Assembly: GCA_900466945.1 (NCBI GenBank)
Contig: UBNV01000011.1
Location: 62,001-126,000 of the forward strand
Direction of reading: 5' to 3'
DNA from: Hyphomicrobiales bacterium
GTDB taxonomy: Bacteria; Pseudomonadota; Alphaproteobacteria; Rhizobiales; Rhizobiaceae
Length of the DNA: 64,000 nucleotides
Below the pieces are notes generated by a model that was not told where the DNA came from, ran no database searches, and was given only the letters and a program-made list of their open reading frames with translations. A program made the position numbers and the translations under genes. Every line of letters starts with the position of its first letter. Position 1 is the first letter of the stretch. Shown piece after piece: positions 25,969 through 35,126 of this stretch.

Positions 25969-26949
25969 ATGGGCGAAGCACTTCTCGAAGTCCGGGATCT
26001 CAAGACACATTTCCATACGTTCGGCGGCGTGGTGAAAGCCGTCGACGGCGTCAGCTTCGACGTCCGCCCAGGCGAGGTGGTCGGCCTCGTCGGCGAGTCC
26101 GGTGGCGGGAAATCCGTGATCGGCTTTTCCATTCTCGGCTTGATCGATCCACCCGGACGAATCGAGGCAGGCAGCATTGTCTTTGCCGGCGAAGATCTGA
26201 CGCGCAAGAGCGAAGACCAGATGCGCGCGGTACGCGGCGGCGAGATCGCCATGGTGTTCCAGGACCCCATGACGTCGCTCAACCCGGTCTACACGGTCGG
26301 GCGCCAGATGGACGAAATGCTGCGCCTGCATACCGACCTAGACCAGAAGGCACGACGTGCTCGCTGCATCGAGATGCTCGAAGATGTCGGCATCTCGGAG
26401 GCCGCCAGTCGCCTCGATGCCTATCCGCACCAATTCTCGGGCGGCATGCGCCAGCGCGTTGTGATTGCCATCGCGCTCCTGGCTGGTTCCCGCCTGATCA
26501 TCGCGGACGAACCCACCACGGCCCTCGATGTCACCGTCCAGGCCCAGATCTTGAAGCTGATGCGCCGCCAGATCGTCGATCGCGGGGCCGCCATGATCCT
26601 CGTGACCCATGATCTCGCCGTCGTCTCCGAAATGGCGGACCGGGTGGTCGTGCTTTATTGCGGCAAGGTCGTCGAGCGGGGGCTAACGAGCGAGATCATC
26701 CAGTCCCCGGCCCATCCCTACACACGAGGGCTCCTCGACAGCATTCCGAAGATCACCGATCGCCGGGAACGCCTCAGCCAGATACCCGGCACCGTGCCGG
26801 ACATCCGCACCCTCGGGCACGGGTGCAGTTTCAGGGACCGGTGTTTCAGAGCCCAGGCCATCTGCTCGACAGAAACGCCGGCGCTCACCCCCGTGCGCGG
26901 CTCGCTCGATGCAGCCTGCCACTTCCCGCTGGAGGAGACGGCGTTATGA
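25969..26949 (+). CDS. Peptide-type ABC ATPase (DppD class)
   Basis: The 326-aa product has GESGGGKSV (Walker A), FSGGMRQR (signature), LIIADEPTTALD (Walker B) and LVTHDLAVV. The C-terminal Cys cluster region CSFRDRCFRAQAICSTETP is typical of DppD/OppD and often binds an iron-sulfur cluster. ATG 25969 is preferred because AAGGAG lies 9 nt upstream; an in-frame ATG at 25948 overlaps the permease stop. Confidence 0.92.
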   Translation: MGEALLEVRDLKTHFHTFGGVVKAVDGVSFDVRPGEVVGLVGESGGGKSVIGFSILGLIDPPGRIEAGSIVFAGEDLTRKSEDQMRAVRGGEIAMVFQDPMTSLNPVYTVGRQMDEMLRLHTDLDQKARRARCIEMLEDVGISEAASRLDAYPHQFSGGMRQRVVIAIALLAGSRLIIADEPTTALDVTVQAQILKLMRRQIVDRGAAMILVTHDLAVVSEMADRVVVLYCGKVVERGLTSEIIQSPAHPYTRGLLDSIPKITDRRERLSQIPGTVPDIRTLGHGCSFRDRCFRAQAICSTETPALTPVRGSLDAACHFPLEETAL

Positions 26950-27974
26950 CAACCCCCGTGCTTGAAGTCCGAGGCCTGGTCAAAGCCTTCCCCGTGGGAG
27001 GTCTTTTCGATCGGCTACAGTTTGGAAAGGGAAAGCTTCTCGCTCCCCAGAAGCAATTGCGGGCGGTAAACGGTGTCGACCTGTCGATTGCACCCGGCGA
27101 GGTCATGGCACTGGTGGGAGAATCCGGCTGCGGCAAGTCGACCGTGGCCAAGACGATTGCCCGGATCTACGAGCCGACCGCGGGCGAAATCCGGATCGAC
27201 GGGGAAGACATTTCCCGCATGCAGTTTCGGGAAATGCGCCCGATCCGCCGCAAGCTGCAGATGATCTTCCAGGACCCATATGCCTCCCTCGACCCGCGGC
27301 AACGGGTCAGGGACATCGTGATGGAGCCGAGACGCGCTCAGGCCGAAGGCAAACTCAGCCGACGCGATCTCCATGACGAGGCCGTCGCGCTGCTGGCAAA
27401 GGTCGGCCTTAACGCCGAACAGGCTGGACGCTACCCACATCAGTTTTCAGGAGGTCAGCGGCAGCGGATCGGCATCGCACGCGCATTGTCGGTCCGGCCA
27501 AAGATCATCATTGCCGACGAGCCCGTTTCCGCGCTCGACGTCTCGATCCAGGCACAAATCCTCAATCTGATGATGGATCTGCGCGACGAGTTCGGCTTGT
27601 CCTATCTGTTCGTCTCGCACGACCTCTCGGTGGTGCACCACATCGCCGACCGGATCGGGGTCATGTATCTCGGCTTCATGGTGGAGACGGCCAGCCGTGA
27701 CCAGTTGTTCAGCCAGCCGAAACATCCCTACACGCAGGTTCTGCTTTCGGCCGCGCCGACCATCGACAAGTCGTTGGCTAAGCCGAAGATTGAAATCGTC
27801 GGCGAAGTGCCAAGCGCACTGCGCCTGCCCTCCGGATGCTGCTTCAGGACGCGCTGCCCCATGGCCTTTGATCGATGCGCGGTCGACCGTCCGGTTCTGA
27901 CACCCCAGCCGGATGGCAGCGCCGTGGCATGCCACCTCCACGATCGGAATGATGCCGAAAGGAAAAGCCAGTGA
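26946..27974 (+). CDS. Peptide-type ABC ATPase (DppF class)
   Basis: The 342-aa product has GESGCGKST, FSGGQRQR, IIIADEPVSALDVS and LFVSHDLSVV, with the Cys-containing C-terminus CCFRTRCPMAFDRCA. The ATG at 26946 overlaps the previous stop. With the DppD-class partner it completes the importer encoded at 22455-27974. Confidence 0.93.
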   Translation: MTTPVLEVRGLVKAFPVGGLFDRLQFGKGKLLAPQKQLRAVNGVDLSIAPGEVMALVGESGCGKSTVAKTIARIYEPTAGEIRIDGEDISRMQFREMRPIRRKLQMIFQDPYASLDPRQRVRDIVMEPRRAQAEGKLSRRDLHDEAVALLAKVGLNAEQAGRYPHQFSGGQRQRIGIARALSVRPKIIIADEPVSALDVSIQAQILNLMMDLRDEFGLSYLFVSHDLSVVHHIADRIGVMYLGFMVETASRDQLFSQPKHPYTQVLLSAAPTIDKSLAKPKIEIVGEVPSALRLPSGCCFRTRCPMAFDRCAVDRPVLTPQPDGSAVACHLHDRNDAERKSQ

Positions 27975-29440
27975 GTTCGCCCGCCGTCATTGTTCAACCG
28001 CGCCTTGCCCTCGAAGATCCGCATGACTGCACCGATGCCAACGACATGCTGGCCGTCTTCGACGCGCTGTTCGACGGACTTGTGCGCTATGGCAAGGATG
28101 GCAGCTATGTGCCAGCACTCAGCAGCTCCTGGGATGTCACACCGGACGGCCGAAATTGGACATTCCGGCTGAGGGAAGGCTTGAGCTTTCACGATGGCAC
28201 CCCCTGCGATGCGGCCGCCGTCTGCCAATCGCTGTTACGCATGGCCCGTCCAGACAAGGGCTACACACTCGGGGCGCCCGGGGTCTGGCATCAGTATCTC
28301 GGAGAAGCGGAGATCGAGGCAGTCGATCCCCTGACGGTGGCAATCCGCCTGTCGAAGCCGATCGCCGATCTCCTCGACATCCTTCTTTACGGCTACGTGG
28401 TCGCTCCCTCAGCACTGGACCGCTACGAGGCGGGAGACACGTCGCAGCCGGTCGGTACAGGCCCCTATCGCCTGGTTTCCTACGAACCCGGCCAAGCCCT
28501 TCACCTCCAGCGTTTCGATGACTGGCACGGCGAGCGACCAGCCAATGCCGAACTGACATTCCGCCTGGAAACGAACCGGGAAGCACGACTCCAAATGCTG
28601 ATCTCTGGTCAGGCCCAGGTGGCAAACAGCCTTGACTTCGAAGCCTCAAAGGCGCTCGAAGAAACGGCTACGCATACGCGGGTCACATCGCTCGTCCCTG
28701 TCGCCATCATCTATCTCTTCAATGCCTTCAAGCGGCCGCTGACAGACAGCCGCGTTCGCCGCGCTCTCAATCTGGCGATCGACCGCCAGGCCCTAATCGA
28801 TCGGGTTGTCAGAGGTGCAGCAAAGCCACTGACCGGCTTCGTCAGCCCTGCACATTTCGGCAGCCTGCCATCGGAGGATCTGCGCCCCGACCGGGATCAG
28901 GCAAAAAAGCTGCTTGCCGAGGCTGGCTTTAGCGAAGGCCTGACCATCGAGGTCGATTGCCCGACACGCCTTCCCGATGAAGCCGAGGCGCTGACGGCCG
29001 CTCTTGCCGAGCAGCTTGCCGCAATCGGGGTGACGCTGAACGTTCACCTCCACACAGACCGCGAAGCCTATGCGCATGGTGTCCGCCTGAAGCAGGTGCG
29101 CGACATGTGCGTTTTCGATTCCAGCCCCTTGAGCACCTTCCGCATCCTCGCGGAGAAGATCGATCACAGGGCTAAGGGCTCCTGGTGGCTGGGCTTTCAT
29201 AACGCCGAGGCCGAAGACTTGCTCGATAGGGGCCGGGCAACTGTTGATTTGAATGAACGTGCGGAGATCTTCGAGAAGGCGTTCCGCGCGCTGCAAGTGG
29301 ATCCCCCATGGCTCTATCTCTACAATCCCCTGAGGGTGACAGGCCTCTCCGGGTCCTGGCCGGACTGGCGCATGCGCCAGGATTGCGTGCTCGACGTGAC
29401 GCGGCTCCCTGACTTCCAGTCCGGGAAGAGAGCATCATGA
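27971..29440 (+). CDS. Second family 5 binding-protein-like protein, lacking a signal peptide
   Basis: The 489-aa product is colinear with family 5 solute-binding proteins: ALSSSWDVTPDGRNWTFRLR, GTGPYRLVSYEPGQALHLQR and DSRVRRALNLAIDRQALI. It begins SSPAVIVQPRLALEDPHDCT directly, with no hydrophobic signal, and its GTG start overlaps the ATPase stop (GTGA), so there is no room for one. Either it is a cytoplasmic ligand-binding protein derived from a transport receptor, or it has lost export. It is shorter than the receptor at 22455. Confidence 0.85.
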   Translation: MSSPAVIVQPRLALEDPHDCTDANDMLAVFDALFDGLVRYGKDGSYVPALSSSWDVTPDGRNWTFRLREGLSFHDGTPCDAAAVCQSLLRMARPDKGYTLGAPGVWHQYLGEAEIEAVDPLTVAIRLSKPIADLLDILLYGYVVAPSALDRYEAGDTSQPVGTGPYRLVSYEPGQALHLQRFDDWHGERPANAELTFRLETNREARLQMLISGQAQVANSLDFEASKALEETATHTRVTSLVPVAIIYLFNAFKRPLTDSRVRRALNLAIDRQALIDRVVRGAAKPLTGFVSPAHFGSLPSEDLRPDRDQAKKLLAEAGFSEGLTIEVDCPTRLPDEAEALTAALAEQLAAIGVTLNVHLHTDREAYAHGVRLKQVRDMCVFDSSPLSTFRILAEKIDHRAKGSWWLGFHNAEAEDLLDRGRATVDLNERAEIFEKAFRALQVDPPWLYLYNPLRVTGLSGSWPDWRMRQDCVLDVTRLPDFQSGKRAS

Positions 29441-30897
29441 GGCGCGTCGACCTGATCATCAGCGGCGGCACCGTCCTCACCATGGACGGCAGTCGCCGCG
29501 TGCTCGACCAGGGTGCAATCGCCGTTCTCGGCGATCGCATCGTCGCGGTCGGGCACACGGACGAGATCGCCAGAGAATACCAGGCCGAGCGCCATATCGA
29601 CGCCCAAGGCAAGGTGGTGATGCCCGGAATGATCGACGTGCATGCCCATGCCGGCCACGGTCTCATCAAGACCATGGGCATGGAGCAAGGCAATCGCTGG
29701 GAAGAGATCTGCAACGCTGCCTATACTGTCGGCTCGACACCGGAATTCTGGTTCGCAGAGGCGCGGCTTGCCGCCCTTGAGCGGCTGCGCTTCGGCGTCA
29801 CCACCGGCGTTTCGCTTCTCGGTGGCGGCGACACGATCATGCGCACAGATGACGTTGCCTATGGGAGCGCCCATTGCGAGGGCGTCGCCGCGATCGGCAC
29901 GCGATCGGTGGTCGCCGTTGGACCAACCCGCCCTCCGCATCCGCGAACCTATGCGTCCTGGCACGACGGCAAGGCGTCAGAACGACCGGTGACCTTCGAG
30001 GAGCAGTTTGCCGTCAGCCGGAAACTGCTTGCTCTGTGGCACGGGCGCGGACGCCTGAAGATCGCCTTGCTCACCCCGGTCCTGCGTGACGAACACCAAC
30101 GCGACATGTCCGCCGCAGACTACGAAGCCGCAGTCGCCCAGACGCAGGCCGTGCGGGCGCTCTCGCGTGAGGCGGGCGTGGTGTTCACCCAGGATGGTCA
30201 TTGGAAGGGCTCCGTCTCCCGCGCAGAAAAGCTCGGCATCCTCGGACCGGATGCGCTTCTGTCCCATGCCATCGACATCACGCCAGAGGAGATCCGCATC
30301 ATCGCCGGTACCGGCACCCGCATCGCCCACAATCCCAGCGCCATCGCCTCCATCCTCGGCCGGTGCCCGGCGATCGAACTGATTGAGGCAGGCGCTGTGG
30401 TCGCCATCGGCTCCGATGCAACCGCGCCGGACCGATCGGCGGACATGTTCCGGCACATGCAGCAATGCATGCACTATCATCGAACACACTTTCGCGATCC
30501 CTCGGTCCTGCCTCCGGGCAAGGCCCTTGAAATGGTGACCATAGATGCCGCGACCGCCTTAGGGCTCGACCGCGACCTGGGCTCCCTTGAGGTCGGCAAG
30601 AAAGCCGATATCGTGTTCGTCGACATGAAGCGCCCTCACCTCGCGCCCTACCAGATGCCGATCTTCCGCCTGGCCTACTTCGCCAACGGCAATGACGTCG
30701 ACACCGTTGTGATCGACGGGCAGATCCTGCTCGAATGCGGCCGCCCTCTGCTGACCGACCTCGATGAGGTCGTCGCAGAAGCCGACAGGCAAGCCCGGTT
30801 GCTGATCGAGCGCATGGGGCTCGAAAACATGATTGGCCAACCTGAAGGCTTCTTTGGCCATGCACGATATCCGAAACATCAAGGAGACAGTGAATGA
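29437..30897 (+). CDS. Amidohydrolase, chlorohydrolase/deaminase-like
   Basis: The 486-aa product has the N-terminal beta-sandwich strands (VDLIISGGTVLTMDG), the metal motif VMPGMIDVHAHAG (HxH), further His residues in TQDGHWKGS and LSHAID, and Asp in AIGSDATAPDRSADM. The end GSLEVGKKADIVFVDM closes the sandwich domain. This is the AtzA/SsnA/guanine-deaminase-like branch, which removes amino or halide groups from heterocycles. It overlaps both neighbours by four bases. It would act after, or in parallel with, the cyclic amidohydrolase at 20637. Confidence 0.88.
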   Translation: MRRVDLIISGGTVLTMDGSRRVLDQGAIAVLGDRIVAVGHTDEIAREYQAERHIDAQGKVVMPGMIDVHAHAGHGLIKTMGMEQGNRWEEICNAAYTVGSTPEFWFAEARLAALERLRFGVTTGVSLLGGGDTIMRTDDVAYGSAHCEGVAAIGTRSVVAVGPTRPPHPRTYASWHDGKASERPVTFEEQFAVSRKLLALWHGRGRLKIALLTPVLRDEHQRDMSAADYEAAVAQTQAVRALSREAGVVFTQDGHWKGSVSRAEKLGILGPDALLSHAIDITPEEIRIIAGTGTRIAHNPSAIASILGRCPAIELIEAGAVVAIGSDATAPDRSADMFRHMQQCMHYHRTHFRDPSVLPPGKALEMVTIDAATALGLDRDLGSLEVGKKADIVFVDMKRPHLAPYQMPIFRLAYFANGNDVDTVVIDGQILLECGRPLLTDLDEVVAEADRQARLLIERMGLENMIGQPEGFFGHARYPKHQGDSE

Positions 30898-31823
30898 TGA
30901 GGCTGAATGAAGAGGCAAAAGGCGTCTACGTCATAGCCCTCACCCCTTTCACGGAGACGGGTGATCTCGACCTGGACAGCACGGACCGCATGGTCGATTT
31001 CTACCTCGAGCGCGGCGCGACGGGGCTGACTGTGCTTGGGATGATGGGCGAAGCGCAAAAGCTCACCATCGAGGAATCGCAGACCTATGTCCGCCGCATC
31101 CTCCGCAGAGTCGATGGCCGCGTGCCGGTTGTGGCAGGCGTCTCTGCTGCGGGCTTTGCCCAGATGCAGGCTCTGACTTTGATGGTCATGGATGACGGTG
31201 CGGCGGGCGTGATGATTGCTCCGCCCTCGTCCCTGCGCAACGATCAGCAGATCGTCACCTACTACAAGCAGGCGGCGGAGTTCATCGGCGATACGCCTTT
31301 CGTGCTGCAGGATTTCCCGCTCGTCACAAGCGTCACCATCCCCGTTTCCGTTATCCAGACGATCATCGATCAGATCCCGACCTGCGTCTGCCTCAAACAC
31401 GAGGACTGGCCCGGTCTTTCCAAGATTACCGCACTAAGGACCGCCTCGGAGACGTCCGGCAAGAGGCGCATATCAATCCTGTGCGGCAATGGCGGCGTCT
31501 TCCTGCCCGAAGAGATGGCCCGCGGGGCAGACGGTGCGATGACCGGCTTTGCCTATCCCGAAATGATGCGCGACGTCGTTCACTATAGCGATCAGGGAAA
31601 TCCGGAGCGAGCGCAAGACATCTTCGACGCCTATCTCCCCCTCGCGCGCTACGAACAGCAACCGGGCCTTGGCCTCTCCATCCGGAAATACATCATGGCG
31701 AAACGCGGCGCGATCGCCACTCCGGCACTACGCAAACCGGGAGGAGCCCTTGCTGCCACCGATATCAGCGAGATCGAGCGCCTGATTGCGCGCCAGGACA
31801 GAAGATTGAAGGAGCTCGGCTGA
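30894..31823 (+). CDS. DapA/NAL-family lyase or synthase
   Basis: The 309-aa product is a TIM-barrel protein of the dihydrodipicolinate synthase family: GVYVIALTPFTETGDLDLDS at the start, GATGLTVLGMMGE for the GTTGE region, and the Schiff-base Lys in CVCLKHEDWPG. The Tyr usually found in the YNxP motif is absent (VLQDFPLVT), so proton transfer must differ from DapA. Family members cleave or join pyruvate-type donors with aldehydes. The gene overlaps the previous stop and is followed directly by an SDR gene. Confidence 0.85.
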   Translation: MMRLNEEAKGVYVIALTPFTETGDLDLDSTDRMVDFYLERGATGLTVLGMMGEAQKLTIEESQTYVRRILRRVDGRVPVVAGVSAAGFAQMQALTLMVMDDGAAGVMIAPPSSLRNDQQIVTYYKQAAEFIGDTPFVLQDFPLVTSVTIPVSVIQTIIDQIPTCVCLKHEDWPGLSKITALRTASETSGKRRISILCGNGGVFLPEEMARGADGAMTGFAYPEMMRDVVHYSDQGNPERAQDIFDAYLPLARYEQQPGLGLSIRKYIMAKRGAIATPALRKPGGALAATDISEIERLIARQDRRLKELG

Positions 31824-32605
31824 TGGAACTCGGCTTGGAAAACAAAACCGCTCTCGTGCTGGGTGCGAGCCGCGGATTGGGTGCGGCGATCGCCCGAGGG
31901 CTCGCGGAAGAAGGGGTGACGGTCCATGCCGCCGCCCGCAACACCTCAGCCATCTCGGCATGGGCTTCCGAGCTCGCACCAACGGCCGGTCTCGTTATCC
32001 CGTTGCAGCTCGACCTCTCGGATATCGACAGCGTGAATAAGGCCGTCCAGTCGCTCGTGGCGGCAGGGGGTATCGACATTCTCGTCAACAATTCTGGCGG
32101 CCCGCCGCCGGCCGCAGCCGTCGATGCGAAACGGACGGACTGGCTTACTCATTTCGAGACGATGGCCGCCAATATCTTCCACATTACCAACAGTCTCCTG
32201 CCGGGCATGCGGGAAAAGCGCTGGGGTCGGATCATATCGATCGCCTCCTCTGGGGTGGAGCAGCCCATCGCTCGGCTGGCGCTATCCAATGGCATCCGCT
32301 CGGCCCTGATCGGCTGGTCGAAAACACTCGCTGCGGAAGTCGCCACAGACGGCGTGACCGTGAACGTGCTTCTTCCAGGGCGCATTCACACGCAAAGGGT
32401 GGACGAACTCGACGCAGCCGCAGCAAGACGCTCAGCGAAGAGTGTCGAGGAGATCGCCGCTGAATCCGCGGCCGGCATTCCGACAGGACGCTATGGCCGG
32501 CCGGAGGAATTCGCCGCCGTTGCCGTCTTCCTGGCCTCCGAGCCCGCCTCGTATGTGACGGGAAGCAAGATCCGCGTGGATGGTGGAGCCATCAGATCCG
32601 TCTGA
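31823..32605 (+). CDS. SDR-family oxidoreductase with non-canonical active site
   Basis: The 260-aa product has the nucleotide motif GASRGLG and NNSGGP in the NNAG region, and ends GSKIRVDGGAIRSV. At the YxxxK position it reads SNGIR, so the catalytic Tyr and Lys appear replaced by Ser and Arg; the preceding Ser (IASSG) is kept. An SDR subfamily with such changes exists, sometimes as reductases with altered mechanism. Last gene of the 12-gene operon; the hairpin at 32623-32649 follows. Confidence 0.85.
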   Translation: MELGLENKTALVLGASRGLGAAIARGLAEEGVTVHAAARNTSAISAWASELAPTAGLVIPLQLDLSDIDSVNKAVQSLVAAGGIDILVNNSGGPPPAAAVDAKRTDWLTHFETMAANIFHITNSLLPGMREKRWGRIISIASSGVEQPIARLALSNGIRSALIGWSKTLAAEVATDGVTVNVLLPGRIHTQRVDELDAAAARRSAKSVEEIAAESAAGIPTGRYGRPEEFAAVAVFLASEPASYVTGSKIRVDGGAIRSV

Positions 32606-32622
32606 AGTCGGATTAAGCAAAA

Positions 32623-32649
32623 CGGACGGACATTCAATATGTCCGTCCG
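32623..32649. terminator. Bidirectional hairpin between convergent operons
   Basis: CGGACGGACAT (32623-32633) and ATGTCCGTCCG (32639-32649) form a perfect 11-bp stem with a 5-nt loop. On the minus strand the stem is followed by TTTTGCTT, a good intrinsic terminator for the leftward livGFHM/AKR-RidA operon. On the plus strand only GAAAC follows, so it is weaker for the rightward operon. Confidence 0.8.
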
Positions 32650-32677
32650 AAACACCGCTTCCGTGCGGGCCGGCCCC

Positions 32678-34156
32678 TCATTGAATGTAAACGACGGCTT
32701 CCGCTTCGATCTCCACCTCATACTCGCCGACAAGGGCACCGGCTTCGATCAAGGTGTTCGCCGGAAGCACCTCGGAGAAGAAGCGGCCATGGGCACGAGA
32801 GACAGGCTCCCACTGTGACGCATCCTTGAGATAGATGCGCGTGCGGACGACATCCTCCATCTTGCCTCCAAGCGCGGAGATAGAAGCTGCGATCTTGTCG
32901 AGGATGTAGGTTGCCTGTGCGCCCGGATCGCCGGGTGCCACACAACGGTTACTGCCATGGGTCGCCGTCGTGCCCGATACCAGGATCCGGTCACCGACCC
33001 GCACGGCCCGGCTGTAACCGGCAAGCGGTTCCCATATGCTGCCGGAGGAAACACGCATCCGATCCTCGCGCCCTGGTACCGGAACCGCCGTGTAAACGGA
33101 CGGGATCGCATCGAGGTGATGACTGAGGTCGCCCGATGCGGTCAGGAAGGGAGGCTTGCGATACTCATCGCCGCAATCGCCGGGAATAGGCGTGGCTTTT
33201 GCAAAGGCTCGGTCGAGCAGAGCCTGATCATCCGCGTCAAGTTCGAAGGTAAAGACCTTTAGGTTGTCGTTGCGATGCTCGTTTTCACCGAGCCGGGCCC
33301 CGATGATTGTCGCGGCAACGGCCGGATGTTCGAGAACCCAGCGGCTCGCCACGTTGGAGATCGAGACCCCGTGTTTGCGGGCGATCGTGGATGCCGCCCT
33401 GAGAATACCCTGATAGACGCTCCATCCGCCGGCCGTATCGATGAAGCGCTTGTATTTCGACCGGCTCCAGTCGGGGATCGACGCGGGCTCCAGCTGACCG
33501 AGCCACTTCTCCGACAAGAATCCGCCGCAGAGCGTGCCATAGGCCAGAAGCTTGACGCCGCGCTTGAGGCAGAGGGACGACAAATCGCCAGCAGCGCGTC
33601 TGTCGATCAGGGAGAACGAGACCTGGTTGCTGGCGATCTCGATCCCGTCCGACAGCGCGAGATTGAGATGGGCAGCATCGAAATTGGTGAGGCCAAGGGC
33701 GCCGATCAGCCCCTCCTCCTTCATCGCCTGCATTTCGTGCAGGGCATCGAGCCAGGCCGGATGCTCGAAGGTCCACCAGTGGAACTGCAAAAGCTCGACC
33801 TTGTCGACGCCAAGACGGGCAAGCCTGTCCTCCACACCCCGGCGAACCACATCTCGCGTCATCGGGCCAGGTTCCGGGCACCATTTGGTGAAGGCCACAG
33901 GTCGCTTGTCACCAACAGCATAACGCTTCAGGAGATGGCCTGTGATGATCTCCGCTGATCCGTAATGATCGGCCATATCGAAACTGTCGAACCCGGCCTC
34001 TGCATAGGCCTGAAGCGCATTAGTCCCCTGCTCCGGATCGACCATGGCACCGTTCTTTTCGATATCGGCAACCTGCCAGAGGCCGCAGACGAGGCGGCTG
34101 ATCGACAGGTCCGGGGTGAGATTGATGCGTTCGGGATGCTGGGACACAGGGATCAT
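32678..34156 (-). CDS. Aldo/keto reductase fused to a RidA (YjgF) domain
   Basis: The 492-aa product has an aldo/keto reductase domain at about residues 10-345 with the catalytic set Asp (FDMAD), Tyr (HYGSAE), Lys (FTKWC) and His (QFHWW). From about residue 366 it continues as a RidA-like domain (RVGDRILVSGTTATHG, VVRTRIYLKDASQWEPVSRA). The usual deaminase Arg after PA is Asn (LPANTLIEAG), as in Rid subgroups without imine-hydrolase activity. The combination suggests reduction coupled to handling of an imine or enamine. Last gene of the livGFHM operon; a paralogue without RidA lies at 38760. Confidence 0.87.
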   Translation of the reverse strand: MIPVSQHPERINLTPDLSISRLVCGLWQVADIEKNGAMVDPEQGTNALQAYAEAGFDSFDMADHYGSAEIITGHLLKRYAVGDKRPVAFTKWCPEPGPMTRDVVRRGVEDRLARLGVDKVELLQFHWWTFEHPAWLDALHEMQAMKEEGLIGALGLTNFDAAHLNLALSDGIEIASNQVSFSLIDRRAAGDLSSLCLKRGVKLLAYGTLCGGFLSEKWLGQLEPASIPDWSRSKYKRFIDTAGGWSVYQGILRAASTIARKHGVSISNVASRWVLEHPAVAATIIGARLGENEHRNDNLKVFTFELDADDQALLDRAFAKATPIPGDCGDEYRKPPFLTASGDLSHHLDAIPSVYTAVPVPGREDRMRVSSGSIWEPLAGYSRAVRVGDRILVSGTTATHGSNRCVAPGDPGAQATYILDKIAASISALGGKMEDVVRTRIYLKDASQWEPVSRAHGRFFSEVLPANTLIEAGALVGEYEVEIEAEAVVYIQ

Positions 34157-34166
34157 TCCTCGATGG

Positions 34167-35126
34167 TCAGGATTGTTTGTTGCGGCTGAGGCGCGCGAGC
34201 GGGCTCACCTCGCCGAACAGGCCGCGCGGACGCAGCAGGAGCATGAGGCAGAGCCCGACGCCGATCGCGACGATCTGCAAGGCGGCGGCCCGCGCCTGTT
34301 CCTCGGGCGGAACGAAGGCGGAGACGGCAGCGGCCGTGAGCGCCCAAAGCCCCCAGACGAGAATGGCACCGGCAATCGCACCACGATTGTTGCCGGAGCC
34401 GCCGACGATCAACATGGCCCAGACCTGAAAGGTGAGAACCGGCACATAGTTGTCGGGCGCGATAAAGCCGATGAAGTGGGCCTGGGCGGCTCCCGAAAGG
34501 CCCATGATGGCGCCGCCGACGGTGAAGGCCTGCAAGCGAAAGCGCACAGGCCGTTTGCCGAGCGCCTGCGCGGCCACCTCGTCTTCACGGATCGCCCGCA
34601 AGACGCGTCCCCAGGGGCTGCGCGACAAATGCTGCAGCCCGAGATAAAGGACCAGCACGACGAGGGCCATGAGCCCGCAATTGGCGAGGCTGAAAAGCAG
34701 CGCATTACCCTGCAGATCGGCGAAGGGACGCGGAATGAAGCCGATCCCGAAAGCTCCGCCTGTCACGCTTTGCAGGTTGAGCATGCAGAGCTGAACGGTA
34801 ACGGCGACGCCGAAGGTTGCGATGGCAAGGTAGTCGGATCTGAGCCGGATCGTCAGCGCGCCGACGGCCCAGGAAAGCGCGCCCGAGACGATGGCAGCGC
34901 CCAACCACCCAACGGCAATCGGCAAACCGAAGCCGCCGAAGCGCTCAGCCGTGTCCGGCGTCGTCAGGATCGCCGAGGTATAGGCGCCGACCGCGACGAA
35001 AGCGGCGATGCCGACATTGAACAACCCCGTCATGCCCCACTGAACATTCAGCCCCAGGCAGATAATCGCATAGGTGAAGGCCATGGTGAGGAAGAAGGCG
35101 CCATAGGCGAAAAGATCGATGCTCAT
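34167..35126 (-). CDS. livM: Branched-chain amino-acid-type ABC permease (LivM class)
   Basis: The 319-aa membrane protein starts at ATG 35126, which overlaps the LivH-class stop by four bases; a longer in-frame extension lies within livH and is not protein-like. Landmarks are GLNVQWGMTGLFNVGIAAFV, the coupling loop AIREDEVAAQALGKRPVRFR and MLIVGGSGNNRGAIAGAILV. Unlike the set at 15-18 kb, all four transporter genes here are intact. Confidence 0.9.
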   Translation of the reverse strand: MSIDLFAYGAFFLTMAFTYAIICLGLNVQWGMTGLFNVGIAAFVAVGAYTSAILTTPDTAERFGGFGLPIAVGWLGAAIVSGALSWAVGALTIRLRSDYLAIATFGVAVTVQLCMLNLQSVTGGAFGIGFIPRPFADLQGNALLFSLANCGLMALVVLVLYLGLQHLSRSPWGRVLRAIREDEVAAQALGKRPVRFRLQAFTVGGAIMGLSGAAQAHFIGFIAPDNYVPVLTFQVWAMLIVGGSGNNRGAIAGAILVWGLWALTAAAVSAFVPPEEQARAAALQIVAIGVGLCLMLLLRPRGLFGEVSPLARLSRNKQS

